Of a stretch of 64,000 bases of DNA, positions 27,439 through 36,247 are shown piece after piece; position 1 is the stretch's first letter, and each line of letters starts with the position of its first letter. Source of the DNA: Siccirubricoccus soli (GTDB lineage: Bacteria; Pseudomonadota; Alphaproteobacteria; Acetobacterales; Acetobacteraceae). Where the stretch lies: positions 1-64,000 of the forward strand of contig NZ_JAMZIK010000008.1 in NCBI RefSeq assembly GCF_024178315.1, read 5' to 3'. The position numbers were made by a program, and so were the translations under genes. The notes under the pieces were generated by a model. The model was given only the letters and a program-made list of their open reading frames with translations. It was not told the DNA's origin and did not search any database.

Positions 27439-28836
27439 TTACTGCGCGGGCGGCGTGGGTGGCGCTTTGCCGATCAACTCGCCGATCTCCTTCTGAAGAT
27501 AGGACCGCACATTCTGCATCCACTGCATATCAGGCAGGCGAGAGGCAATTGGTTCAATCGTCATGATGCTTGACGAAGCGAGGCCGAGCACTCCGACCAC
27601 CATCGCTCTGCTAGCGTGCTTGGCCAAGCGCTCTTTGGTGTGCTTCGCCGTTTCGCCGATCAGGTCAAGGCCATACTTCCAGCAGATCGCCACTAGGTTC
27701 TCAATACTGGTCAGTACGGCGTAACCACTGCGCTTGAACGTCTTACTAGGCTCCTGGATCAGATCGGCAAGATATTTGAGCGTTCGTGGCACCTCGTCAT
27801 CCACAACGGCATGGTTCGTTTTGAGGTCCTCAACAAGCTTCTTTGCTGCCTCCTTGATCTGGCGTATGTCACTGTTATCTAGCTCGGTGACGGCGACGTT
27901 CTCGCTATACCTGCGCCACTCCGGGAACTGGGCGGCAAACATCGCGATATTCCGAAGGTGCGCGCTCAGCGACATCGCGAGAGGCGTCGAGATTTCCTCA
28001 CTGATCGAGGCCAGTGTCAGCTCGCACTCAGTCTGCGTCATCATCACTGTGACGACGTTCTCATCCCTCTCGATCTCTTGGCTCAGGCGCTCGAACACGG
28101 CCACGACACGCTTATCCACGTTCGAGTTGCGAAGATCCGCAAGGTACGCTTCGCCATTCTCAATAAGAGCCTGACGTACCCTTGTGATATTTTCCCTGTC
28201 TGGCGCTTCCGTTGGATTGGGTAAATGCGCGATGGTGATGCGCCCATCTCGTACCGCGTAGCGCATAGGGGCGATCTTTTGCTCAGGCACGGCGGCGCTA
28301 ACTGCGGCTAAGTCACCCCTAAGTGCCCGCGCGGAAGCGACCCCGCCCAGTATCTCGTCGAGGCTCTTTGCGCTTTCTATTTTCCGGTAACTATATGACG
28401 AATTCCGGTGAGTGTGTTCTGCATTGAAAGCCGACGGCACCATGACTTTCAACGCCATCTCAACTAAATGTGCAACGTTCGAAGGTGCAACTGCAGGACG
28501 CCTAACTGGCCAGACATGAAAGATAGCTGCGGCGTCCTCCTGAGATAATGGAACCGTCACCGCCTGTTCCATGTGATTAGCAGCGACCTGTATCAACGCA
28601 TTTTTGTAACGAGCGAATATCTGCCCTCTAGTTTTGCCTTGTTCTGCTAAAATGTCAGGACTGATCAATCGGCCGTACACGACGGTTAGAACGTCCACCA
28701 GGGTTGCTTCCTCCTCACCCCCTGGTCCCTTGAATGATGCCGAGCGGTCGGCAGCTGACCGTGCAACGCTCAACACAGAGCGCACAAAAATCCAAGCCTT
28801 CCCAAGTTCCTCCTCGGTTATGTCGGCCATGTCCAT
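27439..28836 (-). CDS. Large unknown protein with C-terminal membrane segment
   Basis: Protein of 465 aa, MDMADITEEELGKAW, start at 28836 with AGGATAGCG just upstream. It is mostly helical and soluble-looking up to about residue 410, then a hydrophobic stretch (RAMVVGVLGLASSSIMTI) and a short proline-rich tail (KAPPTPPAQ). There is no nucleotide-binding or nuclease motif that I can see. It shares with the 25972 protein the soluble body plus C-terminal membrane tail and lies on the same strand as the AAA ATPase, which suggests one accessory module. Confidence 0.6.
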   Translation of the reverse strand: MDMADITEEELGKAWIFVRSVLSVARSAADRSASFKGPGGEEEATLVDVLTVVYGRLISPDILAEQGKTRGQIFARYKNALIQVAANHMEQAVTVPLSQEDAAAIFHVWPVRRPAVAPSNVAHLVEMALKVMVPSAFNAEHTHRNSSYSYRKIESAKSLDEILGGVASARALRGDLAAVSAAVPEQKIAPMRYAVRDGRITIAHLPNPTEAPDRENITRVRQALIENGEAYLADLRNSNVDKRVVAVFERLSQEIERDENVVTVMMTQTECELTLASISEEISTPLAMSLSAHLRNIAMFAAQFPEWRRYSENVAVTELDNSDIRQIKEAAKKLVEDLKTNHAVVDDEVPRTLKYLADLIQEPSKTFKRSGYAVLTSIENLVAICWKYGLDLIGETAKHTKERLAKHASRAMVVGVLGLASSSIMTIEPIASRLPDMQWMQNVRSYLQKEIGELIGKAPPTPPAQ

Positions 28837-28937
28837 CGCTATCCTACGGTCTGAAAAATTTTACATCACTAGAAAGGGGACCGCCAGCCGTTACGCTTCA
28901 CACGAGCAGACCGGTCATCGCATCGCGCACGCCATGG

Positions 28938-28951
28938 TAAATACGGCATGT
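28938..28951 (+). promoter_or_regulatory. TAAATACGG motif before the 82-aa gene
   Basis: TAAATA at 28938-28943 lies four bases before the ATG at 28948. Arms are short (CATG on each side). An additional GGCA/TGCC pair lies inside the gene start. If TAAATA is a -10 element the transcript would be almost leaderless. Confidence 0.4.
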
Positions 28952-29196
28952 CCATTCTGCCATCTACGCTCCTAGCCTCGCTTCAGACACACCGAATCGT
29001 CGAGCGCCCCCGCAACAACATCATCTACCTTGGCCACAACGCATTTGAGATCCGGCATGCAACGCCAGAGATCATGGAGTGGATCGAAACCGAGACACCA
29101 AACGCAGTGGCCTTTGAGGGCAAGGGACATGCGATCGTGGTCTTCGGATCACGCGATGACGCACTCCTATTCCAGCACACATATGGCGGCACGTGA
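28948..29196 (+). CDS. Small phage protein of unknown function
   Basis: Protein of 82 aa, MSILPSTLLASLQTHRIV. It ends RDDALLFQHTYGGT, similar in pattern to the end of the 72-aa protein at 30032 (AMLFKLTFGGV). Both genes end in TGATG overlaps with the next gene. The stop here overlaps the HNH gene start. It lies at the head of the packaging module; no function is known. Confidence 0.6.
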   Translation: MSILPSTLLASLQTHRIVERPRNNIIYLGHNAFEIRHATPEIMEWIETETPNAVAFEGKGHAIVVFGSRDDALLFQHTYGGT

Positions 29197-29534
29197 TGCC
29201 ATCGAAGCCGCCCATCTTCCGACCCAAAGCCCAGCTAGCACGACAGGCAGAGCGCAAGACAGCTAAGGCCGAACGCGACAAGGTCAACTATGACTGGCAG
29301 TGGCGCAAGCTGCGCAATCAGCACATCAAGGCCAATCCGATCTGCCTGCATTGCCTCAGTGAAGGCATCACGAGAGAGGCCAAAGAGGTCGATCACATCG
29401 AGCCAGTGAGCCGCAATCCAGAGCGACGGCTTGACCCATCCAATCTCCAATCACTCTGTCATTCGCACCATCAGATCAAGAGCGCAGCCGAGAGCAGACG
29501 GCGCAATGCAGGATCGTCAGAGGCACGGTCCTAG
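29196..29534 (+). CDS. HNH endonuclease (phage packaging type)
   Basis: Protein of 112 aa. The HNH core is ICLHCLSEG with a zinc-binding CxxC, then EVDHIEPVSR and NLQSLCHSHHQIKSA, giving the His-Asn-His residues and second zinc cysteine. Such small HNH proteins next to P27-type terminases take part in cos cleavage and DNA packaging in HK97-like phages. ATG at 29196, overlapping the preceding stop as TGATG; a GTG at 29193 is an alternative. Confidence 0.88.
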   Translation: MPSKPPIFRPKAQLARQAERKTAKAERDKVNYDWQWRKLRNQHIKANPICLHCLSEGITREAKEVDHIEPVSRNPERRLDPSNLQSLCHSHHQIKSAAESRRRNAGSSEARS

Positions 29535-29707
29535 CCCAACAACCCACCCAGCAGTGCAGCAGCACCCAGGACCAAAGCCCTCCCCTGCACGACCCTTGTA
29601 GGGCGATCTAGGGGCATTTGGTAAGGGGAGGGGTGCCTTGAATCCTCCCTGATTTTCAACGCACTAGCGCCACCCTGCCGCGGCCAGTGTTCATGCGAAA
29701 TGCAGAA
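29535..29707. other. Gap near the terminase genes, candidate cos region
   Basis: No gene. CCCTCCCCT (29578-29586) and AGGGGAGGG (29624-29632) are exact inverted repeats 37 bases apart, with a smaller CCCTTGTAGGG dyad between. Between HNH and small terminase is where HK97-like phages often keep cos, but no overhang can be assigned by eye. Confidence 0.3.
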
Positions 29708-29742
29708 CCTTTGTTGAGCATAAATAGATGCGTCAACAAAGG
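29708..29742 (+). promoter_or_regulatory. TAAATA stem-loop 5
   Basis: CCTTTGTTGA (29708-29717), GCA, TAAATA (29721-29726), GATGCG, TCAACAAAGG (29733-29742): ten perfect pairs. The AAAGGAG ribosome binding site of the gene at 29751 starts inside the 3' arm. Confidence 0.7.
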
Positions 29743-29750
29743 AGCACATC

Positions 29751-30038
29751 ATGAGCACCACGACACTCGACCTATTCAGGAGCCAACTCACCGCACTCGA
29801 CGCCGGTGAGATCGTCCCAAATGTCATTGTCATCGACGATGAGGATGGCATCCACGAACGCCGGCTGGTGATGCGGATCAGCGAGCCAGGCATCTACGCA
29901 GCAACTGGAATGTCGGTCACGACATTCCACCGGCTTGGGAAGAGAGCAGCCGCAGCACTTATGCTCCGCGATGTCACAGTGTCTGCACGACAGAACCTCC
30001 TCCAAGAGATTGCAAAGCTGGAGGCAGATCCATGCTAG
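29751..30038 (+). CDS. Small phage protein of unknown function
   Basis: Protein of 95 aa, MSTTTLDLFRSQLTALDAG. A central VIVIDDEDGIHERRLVMRI reads as a beta strand pair, and a C-terminal helix (SARQNLLQEIAKLEA) follows. The start has a good AAAGGAG site inside a TAAATA stem-loop. It overlaps the next gene by seven bases. Not recognised. Confidence 0.6.
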   Translation: MSTTTLDLFRSQLTALDAGEIVPNVIVIDDEDGIHERRLVMRISEPGIYAATGMSVTTFHRLGKRAAAALMLRDVTVSARQNLLQEIAKLEADPC

Positions 30039-30250
30039 GCAAGCCTACTGTTTCCGTCACATTTTCAAAGCCAAGTGGCGACGCCCGGATCACAAAGGAC
30101 ATGGCCTACTGGTTATGCGACATGGAATGCATACTAGGACGGGACGTGACGGTTTCCGCCGGTCCGAAAGACACTCTGCTAACCTTCTTTTTCTCCTTGG
30201 CACATAGCAACACAGCCATGCTGTTCAAGCTGACATTCGGCGGTGTGTGA
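30032..30250 (+). CDS. Small phage protein of unknown function
   Basis: Protein of 72 aa, MLGKPTVSVTFSKPSGDAR. Its C-terminal NTAMLFKLTFGGV resembles the end of the 82-aa protein at 28948, so the two may be distant paralogues. TGATG overlap with the small terminase gene implies coupled translation. Confidence 0.6.
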   Translation: MLGKPTVSVTFSKPSGDARITKDMAYWLCDMECILGRDVTVSAGPKDTLLTFFFSLAHSNTAMLFKLTFGGV

Positions 30251-30717
30251 TGGCAGGCCGACCACGTAAGCCAACGGCTATCAAAGAACTCCACGGCACA
30301 CTGCAACCCTGCCGCACCAATCCCTTGGAACCCAAGCCACAACGCGGCTTCCCTGTTCCACCATCACACCTCACACCCGAAGAGGTCAAAGCTTGGAATG
30401 AGATCTGCCAAGCCGCCGACAGCATGGGCGTCCTGACACTGGCAGATGTGTTTGTGGTGGAAGAGGCTGCGGTAGCGAAGGCAAACCTCCTATCCCTGCG
30501 TAAGCGCATCCGCGACGAGGGGGATGTCTATACCAAGACGGACATCAAGGGAGAGGTGATGCAAAGAGCCAACCCACTCGTCGCCATGGAGCAAACTGCA
30601 CGACGCGACTTCCTCACACTGCTAACCAAGTTTGGATTCTCTCCGGCAGACCGAGCGCGTGTCAGCACGAAGCAGGATGATGGCGACGAGGATGATCTCA
30701 GCCTTTGGATTAAATGA
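30250..30717 (+). CDS. terS: Terminase small subunit, P27 family
   Basis: Protein of 155 aa. MAGRPRKPTAIKELHGT is the classic P27-family start, followed by a helical middle (LTPEEVKAWNEICQAADSMG) and the conserved end region NPLVAMEQTARRDFLTLLTKFGFSPADRARV. It recognises the packaging site and loads the large subunit. It starts inside the stop of the previous gene, and its own stop overlaps the large-subunit start (ATGATG). Confidence 0.9.
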   Translation: MAGRPRKPTAIKELHGTLQPCRTNPLEPKPQRGFPVPPSHLTPEEVKAWNEICQAADSMGVLTLADVFVVEEAAVAKANLLSLRKRIRDEGDVYTKTDIKGEVMQRANPLVAMEQTARRDFLTLLTKFGFSPADRARVSTKQDDGDEDDLSLWIK

Positions 30718-32446
30718 TGGCGACACGAGACTACGCTGCCATCGCACTTGGGTATGCAAGAGGTGTCGTTGATCAGGTCATCCCTACGAGCATCTACACC
30801 CAGCTAGCCTGCCAACGCACACTCGACGACATCGAGGCCAGCAAATATCCCGACTACCCCTATGAGTGGTCAGCTGAGAAGGTCACTCACGTCTGCGGCT
30901 TCATGGAGCGCCTTCCACTCGTCAAAGGCATGAAGGGCCAACCACTCCTGCGGCTAGAGCCCTGGCAGGTGTGGTGGATTAGTCAGCTCTTTGGATGGGT
31001 CGAACGCCATGGCCCACGCAAAGGCATGAGGCGTTTCAGCATGGGGCACATCGAGGTTGCCAGAGGCAATGGCAAGTCGGCGCTGTGCTCGGGCTTGCTC
31101 CTCTATATGACCGCATTCGACGGTGAAGCCGGTGCGGAGTGCTACGCGGTAGCGACGGATGAGCGCCAGGCCGAGATCGTCTTCCGAGATGCCATGGCCA
31201 TGGGCCAGCACCGAAAGGCATCGAAGCTCATGAAGGGCAAGCGCGTCAGCTTCACAGCCAACAACATCATCCATCAGGCCTCCTACAGCAAAGCCACCGC
31301 GCTCAGCGGTGATCCTCGGACCAAGGACGGTCTGAACATCCACTTCGCTGTGGTGGACGAGCTGCATGCCCACCCAACACGAGACATGTGGGATGTCATC
31401 GTGACAGGTGCTGCGAAGCGCGATCAGTCAATGATTCTCGCCATTACCACTGCGGGCTTCGACCTCTCCGGCGTCTGCTACGAGCAGCGGGACTACCTGA
31501 TCAAGTGCTGATGAAGGCCGTGGAAGATAATGCCTTCTTCGGCTGCATCTGGACAATCGACGACGCTGACGACTGGCAAGATCCAGCCTGCTGGGTCAAG
31601 GCCAACCCCAACTGGAATGTCAGCGTGAAGCCCGACAAGTTTGAGACCAACGCTAGGCAGGCAATCGAGACCCCTAGCAAGCGACCTGGCTTCCTGACGA
31701 AACACCTGAACAAGTGGGTCAAGAATACCACTCAGTGGCTCGACATCCCACTCTTGCAAAGGGCCACCAACCCCAACCTCGACCTCAACGATTTCCAGGG
31801 ACGCCCCTGCTACATTGGGCTCGATCTTGGCTCCTCCTCAGACATGACAGCCAAGGTGCTGGTCTTTTGGGATCGGGTGGAAAGGCAGAGCAAGGACGGC
31901 ACGACGCACTGGCGCAACCACTACACCATCTTCCCCACCTACTACCTCACTGAGCAGGCGGTCCGAGAATCGAGGAACGCGCAATACCGAGGCTGGGCCG
32001 AAGAGGGCTTGCTCACTGTCACAGATGGCAACGAGACAGACTACAACGTGGTGCGCGATGACATCCTGTATGACCTAGAGCACTTCGATGTCAGAGGCGT
32101 GGGCTACGATCCCTGGAATGCGGTTCAGCTGGTCCAAGAGCTATACAAGGGCGGCGTGCCTTGCATGAAGGTCAACCAAAACGCGGCCACTCTTAGTGGT
32201 CCAGCTAAGGAGCTTGATGCAGCGATCCGCGGTGAACGCTTCACCCACAATGACAAGGTGTTTGTCTGGATGGCGAGCAATGCGGTTGTCGTTCCAGACA
32301 CCAACGGCAACATCAAGCCGAGGAAGGAAAACGACAAGAGCCCGCACAAGATCGACGGCGTGATTGCCACGGTGATCGCATTGGCGATGCTGGTGGAGAA
32401 TATGGGACCCGAGACAGTCGAGGATGCGCTCTGCGTCCTAATCTGA
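30714..32446 (+). pseudogene. terL: Terminase large subunit, split by a one-base shift
   Basis: Packaging motor and nuclease. Frame 1 (30714-31511) holds the ATPase with Walker A ARGNGKS and Walker B HFAVVDELHAH. It stops after DYLIK-C. The sequence then continues in the -1 frame (LMKAVEDNAFFGCIW) to 32446, with nuclease acidic residues in IGLDLGSSSDMT and later GVGYDPWN. Restoring one G (AAGTGC to AAGGTGC at about 31505) gives one 577-aa protein of normal length. As it stands, the first frame ends in TGATG, so an ATG at 31511 could restart translation and yield separate ATPase and nuclease halves. Confidence 0.88.
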
Positions 32447-32450
32447 TGCC

Positions 32451-32493
32451 TGCGGCTAAATATGGAGAAATTAACTTCTCCAAGGACGCCGCA
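32451..32493 (+). promoter_or_regulatory. TAAATA stem-loop 6, upstream of portal
   Basis: TGCGGC (32451-32456), TAAATA (32457-32462), inner hairpin TGGAGAA/TTCTCCA (32463-32482), AGGAC, GCCGCA (32488-32493). The ribosome binding site AAGGA sits between the two stems and the A of the start codon ends the outer stem. Confidence 0.7.
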
Positions 32494-33815
32494 TGGCCAA
32501 GAAAAATAAGAGCGCGAAAAGCGCATCAAGCACGCCGGCTCCCGACATTGAGACCAAGGCATTCAGCTTCCTGACACCTGATCTTGGCGAAGCAGGTTGG
32601 TCGTCGATCACCAATGGCTGGGGCACATTCCTCGGCTCCAACTTCGCATCAACACCAGTCCACGTCCTACAGAGCAGCGCAGTCTACGCTTGCGTGAAGC
32701 GGCTCAGCACTGACGTAGCGAAGCTGCCACTGCGCTTAATGCGCAAGCTGTCTCAGGGTGGCTGGGAAGAAGCAAACGATCATCCCGTCTCAAGGCTGCT
32801 AGCTCGGCCAAACCGCAGGATGACAACCTTCGAATTCATCTCGCAGATCGTTCTCGCACACCAGCTGCATGGCAACGCCTACGTCGCCATTGTCCGCGAT
32901 CCCGAGAGTGCAAAGCCGCTAGAGCTAATCCCATTGATGCCAGCGGACGTGTCGGTGAACGAGGCAGCCAATGGCGACCTCTTCTACCACGTCACACACC
33001 GCATGCTGAGCCCAAACAGCCAGCGCCTCCGAGCCGAGGATATGATCCACGTTCGGAACCTGAGCTTCGATGGCATCAAGGGTGTCAGCCCGATCAGCGT
33101 TGCCAGCCAGGTCATTCAGCTGACGCTAGCCGCGCAAGGACTGGCATCCAAGACATTCGAGAATGGCGCGCATATCGGTGGTGTGCTCACCACACCGAAC
33201 GTGATGAGCAAGGAAGCCATCGAGCAAACCACATCCAACTGGCGCACCAGTCAATCCGGCGTAGCCAACGCAGGCAAGACACCTGTGCTGCACGGTGGCC
33301 TTACCTACACCCGCACAGCCGCAAGCCCCGAAGAGACGCAACTCCTAGAGAGCCGGAAGTTTGTGGTTGAGGAAGTCTGCCGCTTGTTCGGCGTGCCACC
33401 GTTTAAGGTGTTCGTGGTCGACCGCGCTACCACGGGGAACAACGTCGAGGAGCAGAATCAGAGCTACATCGACGACACCCTCATGGCGATCACTCGACCA
33501 ATCGAGGACGCATTTGCGCTCGACCTCCTGTTCAACGACGAGTTCGGGAAATTCAAATTCAGCTTCGACTTCGATGAGCTGCTACGCGGCAACAGAGCGG
33601 ATCGCGTAGCTGCACAAGCGCAAGCCCTGCAGAACGGCCTGCGCAGCGTGAACGAGCTACGCGCCGAGGATAATCTGCCACCAGTGCCCGGCGGCGGTCA
33701 GTATTTCATCCAGCTGAATATGACCACCTTGGACAAGGTTGGTCAGCAGCCAGTCGCGCCTGACGCGCAACCCAGCAAGCCAAAGGAGGACGCCGAGAGC
33801 GAAAGCGACGAATGA
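32493..33815 (+). CDS. Phage portal protein, HK97 family
   Basis: Protein of 440 aa forming the dodecameric ring at the head vertex through which DNA passes. Family marks are VYACVKRLSTDVAKLPL near residue 68, the HGNAYVAIVRD segment near 128, and LFGVPPFKVF near 300, followed by the stretch EEQNQSYIDDTL. The Lys- and Ser-rich N-terminus and acidic C-terminal tail (EDAESESDE) are variable in the family. It overlaps the protease gene by four bases. Confidence 0.93.
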   Translation: MAKKNKSAKSASSTPAPDIETKAFSFLTPDLGEAGWSSITNGWGTFLGSNFASTPVHVLQSSAVYACVKRLSTDVAKLPLRLMRKLSQGGWEEANDHPVSRLLARPNRRMTTFEFISQIVLAHQLHGNAYVAIVRDPESAKPLELIPLMPADVSVNEAANGDLFYHVTHRMLSPNSQRLRAEDMIHVRNLSFDGIKGVSPISVASQVIQLTLAAQGLASKTFENGAHIGGVLTTPNVMSKEAIEQTTSNWRTSQSGVANAGKTPVLHGGLTYTRTAASPEETQLLESRKFVVEEVCRLFGVPPFKVFVVDRATTGNNVEEQNQSYIDDTLMAITRPIEDAFALDLLFNDEFGKFKFSFDFDELLRGNRADRVAAQAQALQNGLRSVNELRAEDNLPPVPGGGQYFIQLNMTTLDKVGQQPVAPDAQPSKPKEDAESESDE

Positions 33816-34474
33816 ACATCACCTATCTCAGCAACAAGGATTTCAAGCGCCAAGGCAAGATCGACAAGTCTCTCGTTCAGCGCGCTCCCCTAACCAAAGC
33901 CAGCAGCTCGCCAGCGATTCCCATGGAGGGACGCCAGATCAAGTTTGTGCTCAGCGCACCGACCATCGACCGCGATTTCGACATCTTCTACCCCGAAGGC
34001 ATCGACCTCACCTACTACCGCACAAACCCGGTCGTGCTGTGGGGGCATGACTCAGACCAATTCCCCATCGGCAAATGCGTCAGCATCGGCATCGAGGATG
34101 GCGTCCTTGTAGGTGTTGTCGAGTTTGCCGACCCATCCATTCCCATCATCGGTGACAGAGCAGAAGCCGTCTACCAAGCGTGCCGCGCAGGCATCCTGAA
34201 TGCGGTCAGCATTGGGGCCATCGTCAAGGAATGGGATTTCGCCGTCGATGCTGATCGACGCTCCATGGATGGCGTCGATGTCACGGCGTGCGAGCTAATC
34301 GAATTCAGCGTGGTGACTGTGCCCTGCAATCGGCAGGCGCTCATCCACAGCATGCCAGCTGCACCGGAAGCCAGTGAGCAACCTGCTCCTGAGCCGGAGG
34401 CAGACAAAGCCGCACCCGCACCCGCCAAGAAACACCAAGCGCGCATGTTGAGGAAGCTATTCCTCGTCGACTGA
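33812..34474 (+). CDS. HK97 family prohead protease
   Basis: Protein of 220 aa that processes capsid and scaffold during head maturation. It carries the herpesvirus-protease-like fold residues: the catalytic His in NPVVLWGHD near residue 76 and the Ser in GILNAVSIGA near residue 131. A C-terminal tail rich in Pro, Ala and Glu (about residues 190-210) may be a scaffold-like segment. It starts within the portal stop (ATGA). The capsid gene follows after a structured leader. Confidence 0.9.
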   Translation: MNITYLSNKDFKRQGKIDKSLVQRAPLTKASSSPAIPMEGRQIKFVLSAPTIDRDFDIFYPEGIDLTYYRTNPVVLWGHDSDQFPIGKCVSIGIEDGVLVGVVEFADPSIPIIGDRAEAVYQACRAGILNAVSIGAIVKEWDFAVDADRRSMDGVDVTACELIEFSVVTVPCNRQALIHSMPAAPEASEQPAPEPEADKAAPAPAKKHQARMLRKLFLVD

Positions 34475-34483
34475 GCCGTATTT

Positions 34484-34534
34484 CAGTCAATCAAATAAAT
34501 ATCACGGAATAACCGTGCTCGGGCCAAAGGCCCG
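34484..34534 (+). promoter_or_regulatory. TAAATA element and two hairpins upstream of the capsid gene
   Basis: TAAATA at 34496-34501, then CACGG/CCGTG (34503-34517) and CGGGCC/GGCCCG (34520-34534). No long outer arms were found, but the spacing matches the other TAAATA elements. It gives the capsid gene its own leader. Confidence 0.55.
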
Positions 34535-34561
34535 CAAAAACAAGAAGAAAGGTTGTTATTC

Positions 34562-35965
34562 ATGACTGTTTCTATTAAAGACCTTAAGCTCAAGCGCGAG
34601 AACCTAAAGCTTGAAGCCAAGGCGATCGCTCTCAAGGAAACCGACGACACTCCGCTAAATGACGAGGACGTTGAGAAGTTCAATGGCATCTCCAGCAAGA
34701 TCGAGGCGCTATCCGCCCGCATTGCTCGCCTAGAGGCTGTTGAAGACGACGCTGCGGACGCTGCTGAGCCAGTAGATGACGACGCAGCCGAGAAGGGCTG
34801 GACCGTCAAGTCTGCTCCCTCCGTCCACCGCTCCAACAACGCCCTGGTAGCTCGCAAGAAGGGTTCCCTCTTCGCTCGCTTCTCCACAGCGCGCATCGTC
34901 GACAAGATCTACGGCTTCGGTGCCGGTCGCCACTATGTCGAGAAGAATTTCGGCGATGAGATGGTCACCAAGGCTTTGACCTCCGCCGTGCCTGTCATCC
35001 CACAGGACTTCATGGCCGACCCAATTGAGCTACTACGCGAACAGAGCGTAGTGCGTGCAGCTGGTGCCCGCGTTATGGCAATGCCCATGGGCCAGATGAC
35101 CATTCCTCGTCAGCGTCTCGGTGCATCTGCTTCCTGGGTTGGTGAGAACACAGACATCAACGTAACCCAGGCGGGCTTCGACACTATCCACCTCACCTGG
35201 AAGAAGCTCGCGGCGATCACCTCCGTGACCAAGGAATTGGTTGAGTTCTCCCCGCTAGAGGTCGAGCGCATCGTCCGTGAAGACCTAATCGCACAGATGG
35301 GTCTCGCCGAGGACATCGCGTTCCTAAACTCCACTGGCAGCGGCGGCGCCTCACCAGTCGGCATCATCCCACAGGTCGTAAGCGGCAACCAGCTAACCAG
35401 CAACGCCAGCGTCACCTTTGACAACGTGATGAAGGATCTACGTGCAGCCCAGCTAGCACTAGAGATCAACCTCGTCCGTGGCAGCAAGGCGTGGTTCATG
35501 AACCCAGGCGTCGTAGGCTTCCTACGTGGTCTACAGAACGGCTTCGGCGTCTACGCATTCGCCAATGAGATTGACGGAAGCGGCACACTGCTCGGCTATC
35601 CCGTCTACACCACCATTCAGCTTCCAACCAACCTCGGTGGCAGCACCAACCAGACTAAGGTCATCCTTGCCTGCGTTGATGACCTCGTAGTTGGTGACGC
35701 TTACCGCCTCGATGTGAGCGTAACCACAGAAGGTAGCTGGGTTGAATCATCCAACAACATTAATGCCTTCTCCCGTGACCTCATCGGCATCAAGGCGACC
35801 AACGCGGTGGACTTCGCTCTACGCCATGATGTGTCGGCAGCGGTTATCACCGCTACCAACTGGACACTAGGCACCGCCTTCAACGTAGCTGGCAGGCAGT
35901 TCTACACGCAGGCCCTGAACACAGCTGATACCACTGCTTCCGCAGCGGTAACTCCAAACAGCTAG
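34562..35965 (+). CDS. Phage major capsid protein, HK97 family
   Basis: Protein of 467 aa. ATG at 34562 after AAAGG. Residues 1-90 form a charged coiled-coil delta-like domain (LKLKRENLKLEAKAIAL, then KIEALSARIARLE). Next is the capsid core with ALTSAVPVIPQDF, the E-loop-like ARVMAMPMGQMTIPR and LVEFSPLEVERIVREDL. The segment around residue 100 is a likely protease cleavage zone. A strong hairpin follows the stop. Codon use shows frequent CTA for Leu, unlike the host genes. Confidence 0.93.
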   Translation: MTVSIKDLKLKRENLKLEAKAIALKETDDTPLNDEDVEKFNGISSKIEALSARIARLEAVEDDAADAAEPVDDDAAEKGWTVKSAPSVHRSNNALVARKKGSLFARFSTARIVDKIYGFGAGRHYVEKNFGDEMVTKALTSAVPVIPQDFMADPIELLREQSVVRAAGARVMAMPMGQMTIPRQRLGASASWVGENTDINVTQAGFDTIHLTWKKLAAITSVTKELVEFSPLEVERIVREDLIAQMGLAEDIAFLNSTGSGGASPVGIIPQVVSGNQLTSNASVTFDNVMKDLRAAQLALEINLVRGSKAWFMNPGVVGFLRGLQNGFGVYAFANEIDGSGTLLGYPVYTTIQLPTNLGGSTNQTKVILACVDDLVVGDAYRLDVSVTTEGSWVESSNNINAFSRDLIGIKATNAVDFALRHDVSAAVITATNWTLGTAFNVAGRQFYTQALNTADTTASAAVTPNS

Positions 35966-35973
35966 GACAAGGA

Positions 35974-36001
35974 TGGGAGTGGTGGGTAACCGCCACTCCC
36001 A
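35974..36001 (+). terminator. Hairpin after the capsid gene
   Basis: TGGGAGTGG (35974-35982) pairs perfectly with CCACTCCCA (35993-36001). No T-tract. It probably protects the 3' end of abundant capsid mRNA or causes partial termination. Confidence 0.55.
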
Positions 36002-36010
36002 ACGCCCGCG

Positions 36011-36223
36011 ATGAACGACATTGTCTCAGTGATCTTCAAGGTCAGATACGGCTCATACAACCCCGGCGAAATTGCGGGCTTCCTTGCAGTGCATGCAGCC
36101 AAGCTCGTCGAAGCTGGTGTAGCCGACACCTACAAGGCCAAGTCCGAAGACCCAGCTGCGCCAAAGGCACCGCTGCCACCGCGCCGCTCAGTCAAGGGCT
36201 TCAAGAACTCCGTCACGAAGTAA
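36011..36223 (+). CDS. Small head-module protein of unknown function
   Basis: Protein of 70 aa, MNDIVSVIFKVRYGSYNPGEIAGF, with a GxY-NPGE-AGF pattern common in small phage head proteins. It has a charged, proline-rich C-terminal half (KAPLPPRRSVKGF). It lies between capsid and connector genes. Function not established. Confidence 0.6.
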   Translation: MNDIVSVIFKVRYGSYNPGEIAGFLAVHAAKLVEAGVADTYKAKSEDPAAPKAPLPPRRSVKGFKNSVTK

Positions 36224-36247
36224 GGGGCATAACCCCAAGGGGGACAC

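Noticed and set aside
27206-27496. 96-codon frame on the plus strand
   Set aside because: No ribosome binding site, odd composition, and it overlaps the end of a well-supported leftward gene.
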